Of a stretch of 64,000 nucleotides of DNA, positions 24,207 to 32,400 are shown in pieces. The notes beneath the pieces are model-generated. The model was not told the origin of the DNA. It made no database searches and saw only the letters and a program-made list of their open reading frames with translations. Source of the DNA: Halomonas sp. MCCC 1A13316 (GTDB lineage: Bacteria > Pseudomonadota > Gammaproteobacteria > Pseudomonadales > Halomonadaceae); NCBI RefSeq assembly GCF_014931605.1, contig NZ_CP053382.1, positions 2,542,001 to 2,606,000 of the forward strand, given 5' to 3'. The translations under genes and the position numbers were made by a program. Positions within the stretch are counted from its first letter, which is position 1. Each line of letters starts with the position of its first letter.

Positions 24207-26435
24207 TCAGCCTTGCACGACGTAGCTGTCGACATAGCCAAGGCGCTTCAGTTCGGCACGCAGAGCTGCCAGTTCGCCAGGGTCGCCGATGGGGCCAAGC
24301 TGCACGCGATGCAGATCGGAAGTACTGACCAACCGCATCGGCTGGGCAAAGCTGTCACTGAGCTGGTAACCGACATTCTGTGCACGCTCGGAGTTGCTGA
24401 GCGTCACCACCTGCAGATAAGCCCCCTGCTGAAGGCTCTCCGCCTGCCGCTCGACCTGCGCCACGGATGCCAGCTCGCCATAGACGCTGGCCACTGGCTG
24501 GGTGTCGGCCCAGGCAGACGCAACGCTTGGCTGTGCCGAGACGTCGGCCTCGCTCATCGCGTCCGGCCACTGCTGCACGCCGCCCAGGTCGAGGTTTTCG
24601 CCCACTCGCTCGAGAGTGACTTCCACGCGGCGATTCTGACGACGCCCCTCCACCGTGTCGTTGGTGGCGACAGGCTGACGCGAGCCATAGCCGCGGGTCT
24701 GGATGAGGCCGCGATCGACGCCCTGGCTGGCCAGGTACTCCGCCACGCTGTCGGCGCGCCGCTGGGAGAGCGGATCATTGATGGCATCGCTGCCGGTGCT
24801 GTCGGCATGGCCGGCGATGAATACCCTCGCCAGATCGCTGCGATCACGGATCCGGCCAGCCAGCGCGTCGAGTTCCTGTCGCGCATCGGGGCCCAGTTCG
24901 GCGCTGTTGACGGCGAACAGGGCATCCGCAGAGAGCGTGATGTCAGGGGCGCGGGTCGGTGCAGGAGCGGTGATGCCGCGGGTGAAATCGGCCAGGGTAT
25001 AGCCGCTCGGGCCCTCGACCGGGCAGAGGGTGCTGGGGTCGAGCGCCACACCGTCGCTGCCCAGTTCGGCCAGGGTCGGCATGTCGTCGCGCATCACGCC
25101 CAGCGCCTGCATCAGCTGGCCCATGGCGGCAAGCGTACGGGCATCGGACAGGGCAATGTCATACTGGGCATTGGTATAGGCCCGACTGGCTTCGAAGTAT
25201 TCGTTCTCGCTGTCAAGCACGTCGAGCAACGTGCGCTGGCCGATGTCGAACTGCTGCTGATAGGCGCCACGAACGCGGTCGATCGATTGACGGTGGTCGT
25301 TGAGGTAGCGAATCTGCTCGCGCAGGCGCTGGGTGTCGTTGAAGGCGATCTGGGTGGTCTGGCGTACGTTGGTGCACGCCAGATCACGCTGATCGACCGC
25401 CTGTTCGACGCGGTCGCTGGCCGCCCGGAACGAGGCCAGATCGCTGCCGCCACGGTACAGGTTCATGCTGGCGACCAGCTCGATGCTGTGGCGATCGCGC
25501 CGACCGAAGCCGTCGTAGCCGTTCTCATTATTGTTGGAGCCGGTACGGCCACGCAGGTCCAGCCGCGGCTGGAATCCGGCCTTGCTGCCGGATTGTTCCG
25601 CCCTTGCCGCTTCGATGTTCTCGATGGCAGCGTGGAAATCGGGGTTACCCTGGAAGGCGAGATCGACCGCCTCGGCCACCGAAGGGGGCAGACGATCATC
25701 GAGCTGCGGCGCCGGCGCCAGATTCTCGGCCGGCAAGCCGCCGACGATACGCTGATAGCGGGCCGTGACGTCGTGCAGGTTGGAAGCTTCGGTCATCAGG
25801 TTCGATTCGGCCAGAGCCAGGCGGCCGCTGATCTGCTCGAGGTCTACCCCGCGCCCCGCCCCGGAGGTCACGCGCTCTTCGATCTGGTTGTAGACACGCA
25901 GATGCTCGGCGTAGTTGCTCTGGGCCAAGCGGACCAGCTCGCGATAGCGTCTGACGTCGAGATAGGCCTGCGTGGCTTCCAGCGCCACGTTTTCGCTGGC
26001 ACCGAGCAGCTCGTAATAGCGCACCAGCTCGGCGCGGTCGAGACGCTCGACCTCGCTACGTGTAGCGAAGCCGTCATAGAGCATCTGAGACAGGCGCAGC
26101 TCGGCGAAATCGGTGTCGTAGCTGCCTCGCCCGTCACCCTCACGCTCCTCGAGCCCGACGCCGGCGGCCAGGTCGATACTCGGGAGGTAGTTGCCGCGAG
26201 CGACATCGACATCGTGCCCCGCGGCACTTAGCCCGTTCATGGCCGCCTTGACTTCGGGGTTGGTGATCAATGCTTGACGCACCACCTGTTGGATATCGGC
26301 AGAACCCGGCGCCGCCAGGCCTGGCGGTAGAGTCTGGGCAACCGCTGCGACAATCGGAAGGAGTGCAAGGGAGGTCCCCACCATGATGGCCTTGGCCAAC
26401 CGATGGGTACGAGAGTGGACAATCGCATTAGTCAT
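24207..26435 (-). CDS. lapE: LapE-type outer-membrane channel fused to OmpA-like and SPOR-like domains
   Basis: 742 residues with three parts. Residues 1-~33 are a signal peptide. Residues ~45-450 are a TolC-family outer-membrane channel (VVRQALITNPEVKAAMNG ... YQQQFDIGQRTLLDVLDSEN). Residues ~495-600 are an OmpA-like peptidoglycan-binding domain (FAVNSAELGPDARQEL, FIAGHADSTGS, LSQRRADSVAEYL, NRRVEVTLE). The last ~85 residues (YLQVVTLSNSERAQN ... RVQLGPIGDPGELAAL) look like a SPOR fold, which usually binds denuded glycan. Standard TolC/LapE proteins are ~450 residues, so the cell-wall-binding extension is unusual. AGGGA lies 7 nt before the ATG. First gene of the leftward secretion operon. 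Confidence 0.9.
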   Translation of the reverse strand: MTNAIVHSRTHRLAKAIMVGTSLALLPIVAAVAQTLPPGLAAPGSADIQQVVRQALITNPEVKAAMNGLSAAGHDVDVARGNYLPSIDLAAGVGLEEREGDGRGSYDTDFAELRLSQMLYDGFATRSEVERLDRAELVRYYELLGASENVALEATQAYLDVRRYRELVRLAQSNYAEHLRVYNQIEERVTSGAGRGVDLEQISGRLALAESNLMTEASNLHDVTARYQRIVGGLPAENLAPAPQLDDRLPPSVAEAVDLAFQGNPDFHAAIENIEAARAEQSGSKAGFQPRLDLRGRTGSNNNENGYDGFGRRDRHSIELVASMNLYRGGSDLASFRAASDRVEQAVDQRDLACTNVRQTTQIAFNDTQRLREQIRYLNDHRQSIDRVRGAYQQQFDIGQRTLLDVLDSENEYFEASRAYTNAQYDIALSDARTLAAMGQLMQALGVMRDDMPTLAELGSDGVALDPSTLCPVEGPSGYTLADFTRGITAPAPTRAPDITLSADALFAVNSAELGPDARQELDALAGRIRDRSDLARVFIAGHADSTGSDAINDPLSQRRADSVAEYLASQGVDRGLIQTRGYGSRQPVATNDTVEGRRQNRRVEVTLERVGENLDLGGVQQWPDAMSEADVSAQPSVASAWADTQPVASVYGELASVAQVERQAESLQQGAYLQVVTLSNSERAQNVGYQLSDSFAQPMRLVSTSDLHRVQLGPIGDPGELAALRAELKRLGYVDSYVVQG

Positions 26436-26610
26436 GTATGTTCCCTGTCATGATTCGGATGCCCTGTCTGCACAGGCAATCCGTCGAATTGTGAAGGTAT
26501 ATTCTTGTAATTGCGGGGCTCATCCGGAGAGGCCGGATGGTGCATCCATTCCCGATTCCCTTGGATAACGCATTCTTGCCTACTGGCGCCCATGTGTAAC
26601 TTTTATGTAA

Positions 26611-26681
26611 CACTTGAGTGGCAGCAAAGTGCCCTTAAGTTAACTTCTTATGGCACTTAAGCCGTAATTGTTGCACTTTTG
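26611..26681. promoter_or_regulatory. Four helically phased CACTTAAG-like octamers upstream of lapE
   Basis: CACTTGAG (26611), CCCTTAAG (26632), CACTTAAG (26654) and CACTTTTG (26674) start 21, 22 and 20 bp apart, about two helical turns each. They lie in the 458-bp, AT-richer gap (26436-26893) between lapE and the rightward small gene, which otherwise shows no ORF worth calling. They look like an operator array for a DNA-binding regulator; which gene they serve is not certain. Confidence 0.4.
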
Positions 26682-26893
26682 TAAGCTAGCGTAACCGAGG
26701 CAGTAAAAAAGTCCAATAGTTTCTCATTACCTGATGTCAACCTTTGGCATGGTTATGACTTGGATCAAGCATGAGAACGCCAGGCCAGCCCTCAGCGAGG
26801 CTAATCTCAGGTGGCATCTCTCTCCCGCCGACCAGCAAACATGCTATCGTCTGCCCATGACCGACATGAGCCATCAGCACAAGGAGAGACGTC

Positions 26894-27178
26894 ATGTCTG
26901 CCTCATCCGAAATCCAAAAAACGCGCGTCATCACTGAACTGCGCGGTTTCATCAAGAAACTGTTACAGGAACCCCAGATTCTGGAACGCTCTCTGGAGAT
27001 TGCGCGCCGTCAATATGGCGAGGGCAACCCGGAAGGGGCTCAGGCTCGCATCGCCAACGAGATTTCCGATACCACCAGCGTGCATATCCCCGAGGATCCA
27101 CAGGAACATTCGGAAGCCGACAAGCTGTTCCTGGAACTGCTCAAGGAAGTGATCAACGAGGAGCAGGCCCTCTACTAG
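26894..27178 (+). CDS. Small conserved hypothetical protein, all-helical
   Basis: 94 residues preceded by AAGGAGAG, a strong ribosome binding site 5-6 nt from the ATG. The sequence (TRVITELRGFIKKLLQEP, ILERSLEIARRQYG, ADKLFLELLKEVINEE) predicts amphipathic helices and no membrane segment or cysteine. I do not recognise the family. It stands alone between the lapE promoter region and thiI. Confidence 0.65.
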   Translation: MSASSEIQKTRVITELRGFIKKLLQEPQILERSLEIARRQYGEGNPEGAQARIANEISDTTSVHIPEDPQEHSEADKLFLELLKEVINEEQALY

Positions 27179-27422
27179 GGAAACGTTGCATAAATGTCTG
27201 CGCGTGCGAATCACTGCGTTGCGCGGTGCTGGTGCGCCAGCCCGGTCGAGATCCTCACCTATACCCCCATAGGCTCCGGTTTCTGTGCTCCGTGCGCCTT
27301 GTGCTTCATCCCGCTCGACGATTTCTTCAGAGCTTCCCTAAGCCCGAAGACGGCTCGCTCGGGCGCCACGGCGCCCGTCGCGCCTCTCTTCGCTAACCGG
27401 GCGCACGCCGACATCACCGCTC

Positions 27423-27431
27423 TGGTATAAT
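27423..27431 (+). promoter_or_regulatory. Extended -10 promoter upstream of thiI
   Basis: TGGTATAAT is a perfect extended -10 (TGnTATAAT), 41 bp before the thiI ATG. No good -35 is seen, as is common for extended -10 promoters. Confidence 0.6.
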
Positions 27432-27472
27432 GGCAAGCAATTGTTTTCCAAAACTTTCACAAGTGCGTTGCC

Positions 27473-28948
27473 ATGTACTATCTGCTGAAGCTATTTCCGG
27501 AAATCACCATCAAGTCGCGCTCCGTGCGCCGCCAGATGACCCGCTGCCTGGTCGGCAACATCCGTAACGTACTGCGCCCGCTGGGAGATGACGTCCACGT
27601 TCAGGGAGGCTGGGACGCTTTGAAGGTGCGGATACCCGCCGAGGCCCCGGCGGAGTGGCACAATCAAGTGGAAGAGATGCTGTGCCGCACTCCAGGCATT
27701 CACGAAGTGCAGTTTGTCGAAGAAGTCCCATTCCTTTCCTTTGCCGACACGACCGAGCGACTGCTGCCGGTCTGGCGGGACGTCATCGCAGGGCGAACCT
27801 TTCGTGTGACGGTGAAACGCCGAGGCATACATGATTTCTCCTCGGAGGACCTCGAGCGTCATCTCGGTAGGGAACTGCTCGATGCAGCACCCGGTTCCAG
27901 CGTTCGGCTCAAGGCACCGGACGTGGACGTCAGGGTGGACGTGGTCGAAAGCCGCCTGCGCCTGGTACGCCAGCGCTGGCCGGGGCTGGGCGGTTACCCC
28001 TTGGGCCTGCAAGGCCAGGCCCTGACCCTGATCTCGGGCGGCTACGATTCGCCGGTGGCGGCGTGGAAGATGATGCGGCGCGGCATCAAGACGCATTTCC
28101 TGTTCTTCGAGCTCGGCGGTGCCGGTCACGAGGCTGCTGTGCGTGAGGTCACGTCCCACCTATGGAACACCTACGGTCGCTCGCATCGGGTTAAATTCTT
28201 CGCGGTGCCGTTCGAAGGCGTGGTGGCGGAACTGCAGCGCAGCATACCTGACGGCCTCATCGGTGTGGTGCTCAAGCGCATGATGGTACGCGCGGCCAGC
28301 CGCATCGCATCGCGTATGCGCATACCCATGCTGGTAACCGGCGATGCCATCGCTCAAGTCTCGAGCCAGAGCCTGACCAACCTAGTGCTTATCGACGAGG
28401 CCAGCGACGTGCCGATCCTGCGTCCGCTGATTGCCGAAGACAAGCAGTCGATCATCGATACCGCCCGCCAGATCGGTACCGCTCCTTTCGCCGAAGGCAT
28501 GCCGGAGGTGTGCGGCGCCGTTTCCCAGCGGCCCAACACCCAGGCGCGTCACGACAAGGTCGTCGCGGCCGAGGCGAACTTCGACTTCGGCGTGCTCGAT
28601 ACCGCCATTGAGCTGGCCGTGTCGACTCGCTCCGACCGGCTCATGGAGCCGCTACCCGACAGTGGGCCTCGGTTGGAGGTGGTGACCGACCTGCAGGCCA
28701 TGGCCGACGCGTCCAACGTCAGCGTGATCGATATTCGCCCTCCTGCGGAGCGTGAAGCCGCACCGCTCGTGATCGAACATGTGGAGTGCCTGGAGATCCC
28801 CTTCTTCGAACTCCAGTCACGTGCCGAGGCGCTGCCTGATAGTCGCCGCTATCTGCTCTATTGCGACCAGGGCGTGATGAGCCGCATGCAGGCCATGCAC
28901 CTGCATGACCGAGGGTTGCGGCACTTCGGTGTCTATCGCACTTCTTGA
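27473..28948 (+). CDS. thiI: ThiI, tRNA 4-thiouridine synthase / thiamine thiazole sulfur carrier
   Basis: 491 residues. An N-terminal ferredoxin-like and THUMP region (about 1-165) is followed by the PP-loop pyrophosphatase domain (LISGGYDSPVAAW from ~188), which adenylates U8 of tRNA. A conserved Cys in EVCGAVSQRP (~345) and the rhodanese-like C-terminal domain with the persulfide Cys in YCDQGVMS (~464) give the full-length, three-domain form found in enterobacteria. This form serves both tRNA thiolation and thiazole synthesis. It is preceded by an extended -10 promoter; no strong Shine-Dalgarno is visible. Confidence 0.95.
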   Translation: MYYLLKLFPEITIKSRSVRRQMTRCLVGNIRNVLRPLGDDVHVQGGWDALKVRIPAEAPAEWHNQVEEMLCRTPGIHEVQFVEEVPFLSFADTTERLLPVWRDVIAGRTFRVTVKRRGIHDFSSEDLERHLGRELLDAAPGSSVRLKAPDVDVRVDVVESRLRLVRQRWPGLGGYPLGLQGQALTLISGGYDSPVAAWKMMRRGIKTHFLFFELGGAGHEAAVREVTSHLWNTYGRSHRVKFFAVPFEGVVAELQRSIPDGLIGVVLKRMMVRAASRIASRMRIPMLVTGDAIAQVSSQSLTNLVLIDEASDVPILRPLIAEDKQSIIDTARQIGTAPFAEGMPEVCGAVSQRPNTQARHDKVVAAEANFDFGVLDTAIELAVSTRSDRLMEPLPDSGPRLEVVTDLQAMADASNVSVIDIRPPAEREAAPLVIEHVECLEIPFFELQSRAEALPDSRRYLLYCDQGVMSRMQAMHLHDRGLRHFGVYRTS

Positions 28949-29050
28949 CAGTTGGTGACGGTTACAAATTCTTTTTTAACAATCACTTTATCGCCCCGCC
29001 GGACTGCGCTAAAACGAAAATAACAGGTCGCGGTCGGTGGGGAGTGACGT

Positions 29051-32000
29051 ATGGGTGCGCGCAAGACTTCGTCACGCCGGAATTCGTCTGCCGTGACGTG
29101 GCTCGACAAGGGCGAATCGCTCGAGAAGCGCTCGCCTCTCATCCAGGAACCGAAGCTCGCTCCGGCGCCCCAGGAAGCGTCGTCACATCGCTATGTCTAC
29201 CTGGGCTTGGGCATACTGCTGCTATTGTTCAGTGTCACGTTAGCCACGCTGCTGGTGGCCGAGGCCAAGACATCGCACTTTCAGGCCCAGGAACTCTCGC
29301 GCTACGCCGCAACCCTGCGCTATACGCTGGAGTCCGGGAGCAGCAGCCAAATTCAGTTCCCCGGCCACGGCCCTTTCGACCAACGGCTGGGTTACACACA
29401 ATTGCCGGAGCTGGAGGCACGCCTGTTGTCGCGCGGTTACGAGATCACCGAGCAGGCACGCTTCTCGCCTAACCTGCTCGACTATACTCGCCGCGGCTTC
29501 TTTCCTCCCTACGCCGAGAAGACTCAGGCTGGCCTGACCATCGAGGAGTGCCGGGGCGATACCCTGTACCAGTTCCGACACCCCCAGCGCCAATACCCCA
29601 GTTTCGACTCTATTCCCCCCGTGGTGCTGCAAACGCTGCTTTTCATCGAGAACCGGCAACTGCTGGACGAGAGCACGCCCTACGCCAATCCCGCCGTCGA
29701 TTGGCCACGCTTCACCAAGGCGGCCCTGTCCCAGGTCGGCCGAGCCCTCGACCTCCCCGGACAGGCTGCAGGCGGTAGCACACTGGCCACTCAGCTAGAG
29801 AAGTATCGCCACTCGCCCCGGGGCCTGACCAATTCCCCCCGGGAAAAGCTGCACCAGATGGTCTCGGCCAGCGTGCGCAGCTATCAGGATGGCCCCCAGA
29901 CCCTGACCGCTCGCCAGGATGTGGCGCTTGACTACCTCAACACCGTGCCGCTTTCGGCCGCCCCCGGCTACGGCGAGGTACATGGTATCGGCGACGGCCT
30001 GTGGGCCTGGTTCAGTGCCGACTTCGATGCGTTCAACCGGCGCCTGTCGATCGGTTTCGACGAGGTCGATAGCCGAGCGGAGCAGGGGCTGGCCCTGCGC
30101 CAGGTCGTTGCGTTGATGATTGCGCAGCGGCGCCCTTCCTGGTATCTGATGAGCGGTCGCAAAGCACTGGAGGAACTGACTGACAGCTATCTGAGGCTGC
30201 TGTGGCAGGACGGAGCGATATCGGACACCCTTGCCCAGGCAGCGCAGGAGCAACGCCTGACCTTCCGCGACTACACCGAGACGCCCTTCAGACTGCGCAT
30301 CGAGCCGGACAAGGGAATGCGGGTGGCACGTCAGCGCCTGGGCGGTATGCTGGGTATGTCCTTGTATGATCTCGATCGGCTCGACCTCAGCGCTCGTACT
30401 ACCCTCAACGCCAGCCTTCAGGGCGAAGTCACCGCCTATTTGCATCGCCTGGCGGATCCGGAGTTCGCCGGTGAGATCGGCCTGCTGGGGGAGCGCCTGC
30501 TTGCGCCCGATCGAACCCAGGACGTGCGCTACAGTTTCACTCTATTCGAGCGCAGTGAAGACGGCTTCCTGGTGCGTGTGCAAACCGACAATACCGACCA
30601 GCCTTTCGATATCAACGAAGGCAGTAAACTCGAGCTCGGCTCCACCGCCAAGCTACGGGTATTGGCCACCTATCTGGAAATGGTGGCCGAGCTGCATGAA
30701 CGTCACGCCGGCAAGAGCATGGAGGCACTTCGTGCAGTCGAGACCGACCGCCAGGACGTGCTTAGCCGCTGGGTGCTGGATCGGCTCATCGAAGCTCCTG
30801 GTCTGACGCTCGACGAGCTGCTCTCCTTGGCCATGGAGCGGCGGTATTCGGCAAGCCCGGCGGAAGCCTTCTTCACCGGGGGCGGGAGACACACGTTCAG
30901 CAATTTTCGCCGCGAGGACAACGGTCGCAACCCGACGCTTACCGAATCCATGCGCGAGTCACTCAACCTGCCCTTCATTCGCCTGATGCGAGACTTGGTA
31001 CGTTACAGCACGCACCTCAACGAACACCGGACCCAATTGCTGGAGGACGACAGCGATCCCCGGCGCCTGGAGTACCTGCGCCTGTTTGCCGACCGCGAGG
31101 GACGGACCTTTCTGCACCGCTTCTGGCGCAAGTACCGTCACCTTGACAGCGATCAGCGCCTCGCCACTTTCCTCGAGGGGCTCTCGGTCTCCGCACCGCG
31201 CCTGGCCGCGGTGCACCGCTACTTGTTCCCGGAGGCCAACCGCGACGACTTCGCCGCCTTCCTCGGCGCCTGGTTGCCCAGCGCCACCCGCCTGAGCGAG
31301 CGCGAAGTCGATACCCTCTTCGAGCGCTACACACCCGGCAGCTATTCGCTCACCGACCAAGGCTATGTCGCCCGGGTTCACCCACTCGAGCTGTGGCTTC
31401 TGGGTTACCTGCTCGACTATCCGGAGGCCAGTTTCGACGAGGCTGCTACGGCCAGTGTCGAGGAGCGCCAGGAGGTTTACGGCTGGCTGTTTCGAACACG
31501 GCATCGTAGCGCCCGCGACGTGCGAATACGCACCATGCTCGAAGTCGAAGCGTTCCTCGATATCCATGAGCGCTGGCAGCGCCTGGGCTACCCGTTCGAT
31601 CACCTGGTGCCTTCGCTGGCTACCGCCGTCGGATCGTCGGGTGATCGCCCCGCGGCACTGGCCGAGCTGATGGGTATCATCCTCAACGGTGGCGTAAGAC
31701 AACCCACCCTGCGCATCGATGAGCTGCAGTTCGCCGCCGACACGCCCTATGAGACTCGCTTCCTGCCAGCCCCTGGACGTGCACAGCGGGTCATGGCCCC
31801 GGAGGTGGCGGCAGTGCTGCGCGAAACGCTATCCCAAGTAGTCGAAAACGGTACCGCCAGACGCCTGCACGGCAGCTTCGCACAGGAGGACGGCACGCCA
31901 CTGGCCTTGGGCGGCAAGACCGGCACCGGCAACAACCGCATCGAAACGGTGGGTCGCGACGGACAGGTCACCAGTTCACGCGCGCTCAACCGCACTGCCA

Positions 32001-32272
32001 CTTTCGTTTTCTACCTCGGCGACAACCACTTCGGCACCCTCACCGCTTACGTGGCGGGTACGGCTTCTGACGACTTCCGCTTTACTTCGGCCCTGCCGGT
32101 GCAAGTGCTCAAGGGCATGGAGCCAATACTGCGCCCTTACCTCGAACCCGGTACGGACAGCTGCCCAGCCACGCCCCGCGAGGAGTACCACTTTGCCGAA
32201 GATGCCGAAGTGGATCAGTCCGATGACCCTGGCGCCGACTCCCTTTTGTCGCCGGATATCGCCCTGCGCTAG
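29051..32272 (+). CDS. Large divergent class A penicillin-binding protein (GT51 + transpeptidase)
   Basis: 1073 residues. A ~48-residue basic cytoplasmic tail precedes one transmembrane helix (about 48-70). The GT51 glycosyltransferase shows FIENRQLLD (the usual ED pair is EN), NPAVDWPRFTKA and AGGSTLATQL. The penicillin-binding part has SxxK as GSTAKL (~530), SxN as ESLNLPF (~636) and KTG as GGKTGTGNN (~955). All catalytic residues for peptide cross-linking are present and the putative catalytic Glu of GT51 is kept. The protein is about 200-300 residues longer than PBP1a/1b, the extra mostly between SxN and KTG. GGGGAG precedes the ATG. It belongs to a little-studied class A PBP subgroup. 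Confidence 0.85.
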   Translation: MGARKTSSRRNSSAVTWLDKGESLEKRSPLIQEPKLAPAPQEASSHRYVYLGLGILLLLFSVTLATLLVAEAKTSHFQAQELSRYAATLRYTLESGSSSQIQFPGHGPFDQRLGYTQLPELEARLLSRGYEITEQARFSPNLLDYTRRGFFPPYAEKTQAGLTIEECRGDTLYQFRHPQRQYPSFDSIPPVVLQTLLFIENRQLLDESTPYANPAVDWPRFTKAALSQVGRALDLPGQAAGGSTLATQLEKYRHSPRGLTNSPREKLHQMVSASVRSYQDGPQTLTARQDVALDYLNTVPLSAAPGYGEVHGIGDGLWAWFSADFDAFNRRLSIGFDEVDSRAEQGLALRQVVALMIAQRRPSWYLMSGRKALEELTDSYLRLLWQDGAISDTLAQAAQEQRLTFRDYTETPFRLRIEPDKGMRVARQRLGGMLGMSLYDLDRLDLSARTTLNASLQGEVTAYLHRLADPEFAGEIGLLGERLLAPDRTQDVRYSFTLFERSEDGFLVRVQTDNTDQPFDINEGSKLELGSTAKLRVLATYLEMVAELHERHAGKSMEALRAVETDRQDVLSRWVLDRLIEAPGLTLDELLSLAMERRYSASPAEAFFTGGGRHTFSNFRREDNGRNPTLTESMRESLNLPFIRLMRDLVRYSTHLNEHRTQLLEDDSDPRRLEYLRLFADREGRTFLHRFWRKYRHLDSDQRLATFLEGLSVSAPRLAAVHRYLFPEANRDDFAAFLGAWLPSATRLSEREVDTLFERYTPGSYSLTDQGYVARVHPLELWLLGYLLDYPEASFDEAATASVEERQEVYGWLFRTRHRSARDVRIRTMLEVEAFLDIHERWQRLGYPFDHLVPSLATAVGSSGDRPAALAELMGIILNGGVRQPTLRIDELQFAADTPYETRFLPAPGRAQRVMAPEVAAVLRETLSQVVENGTARRLHGSFAQEDGTPLALGGKTGTGNNRIETVGRDGQVTSSRALNRTATFVFYLGDNHFGTLTAYVAGTASDDFRFTSALPVQVLKGMEPILRPYLEPGTDSCPATPREEYHFAEDAEVDQSDDPGADSLLSPDIALR

Positions 32273-32400
32273 TCCAAGCGCTTCCTCGAAGAGCTCTCCG
32301 AGGTGTGCGACATGAGCTATCCGCAAGAGTAGGTCCGGGCCTGGCGTCACCGCTTCCTCAATGGCCAACCGATCGGCAGCGCCGGGGCCCCCTTTTCGGA

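Noticed and set aside
23991..26231. 746-codon open frame on the plus strand across lapE
   Set aside because: Antisense shadow; the minus strand encodes clear TolC, OmpA and SPOR-like segments.
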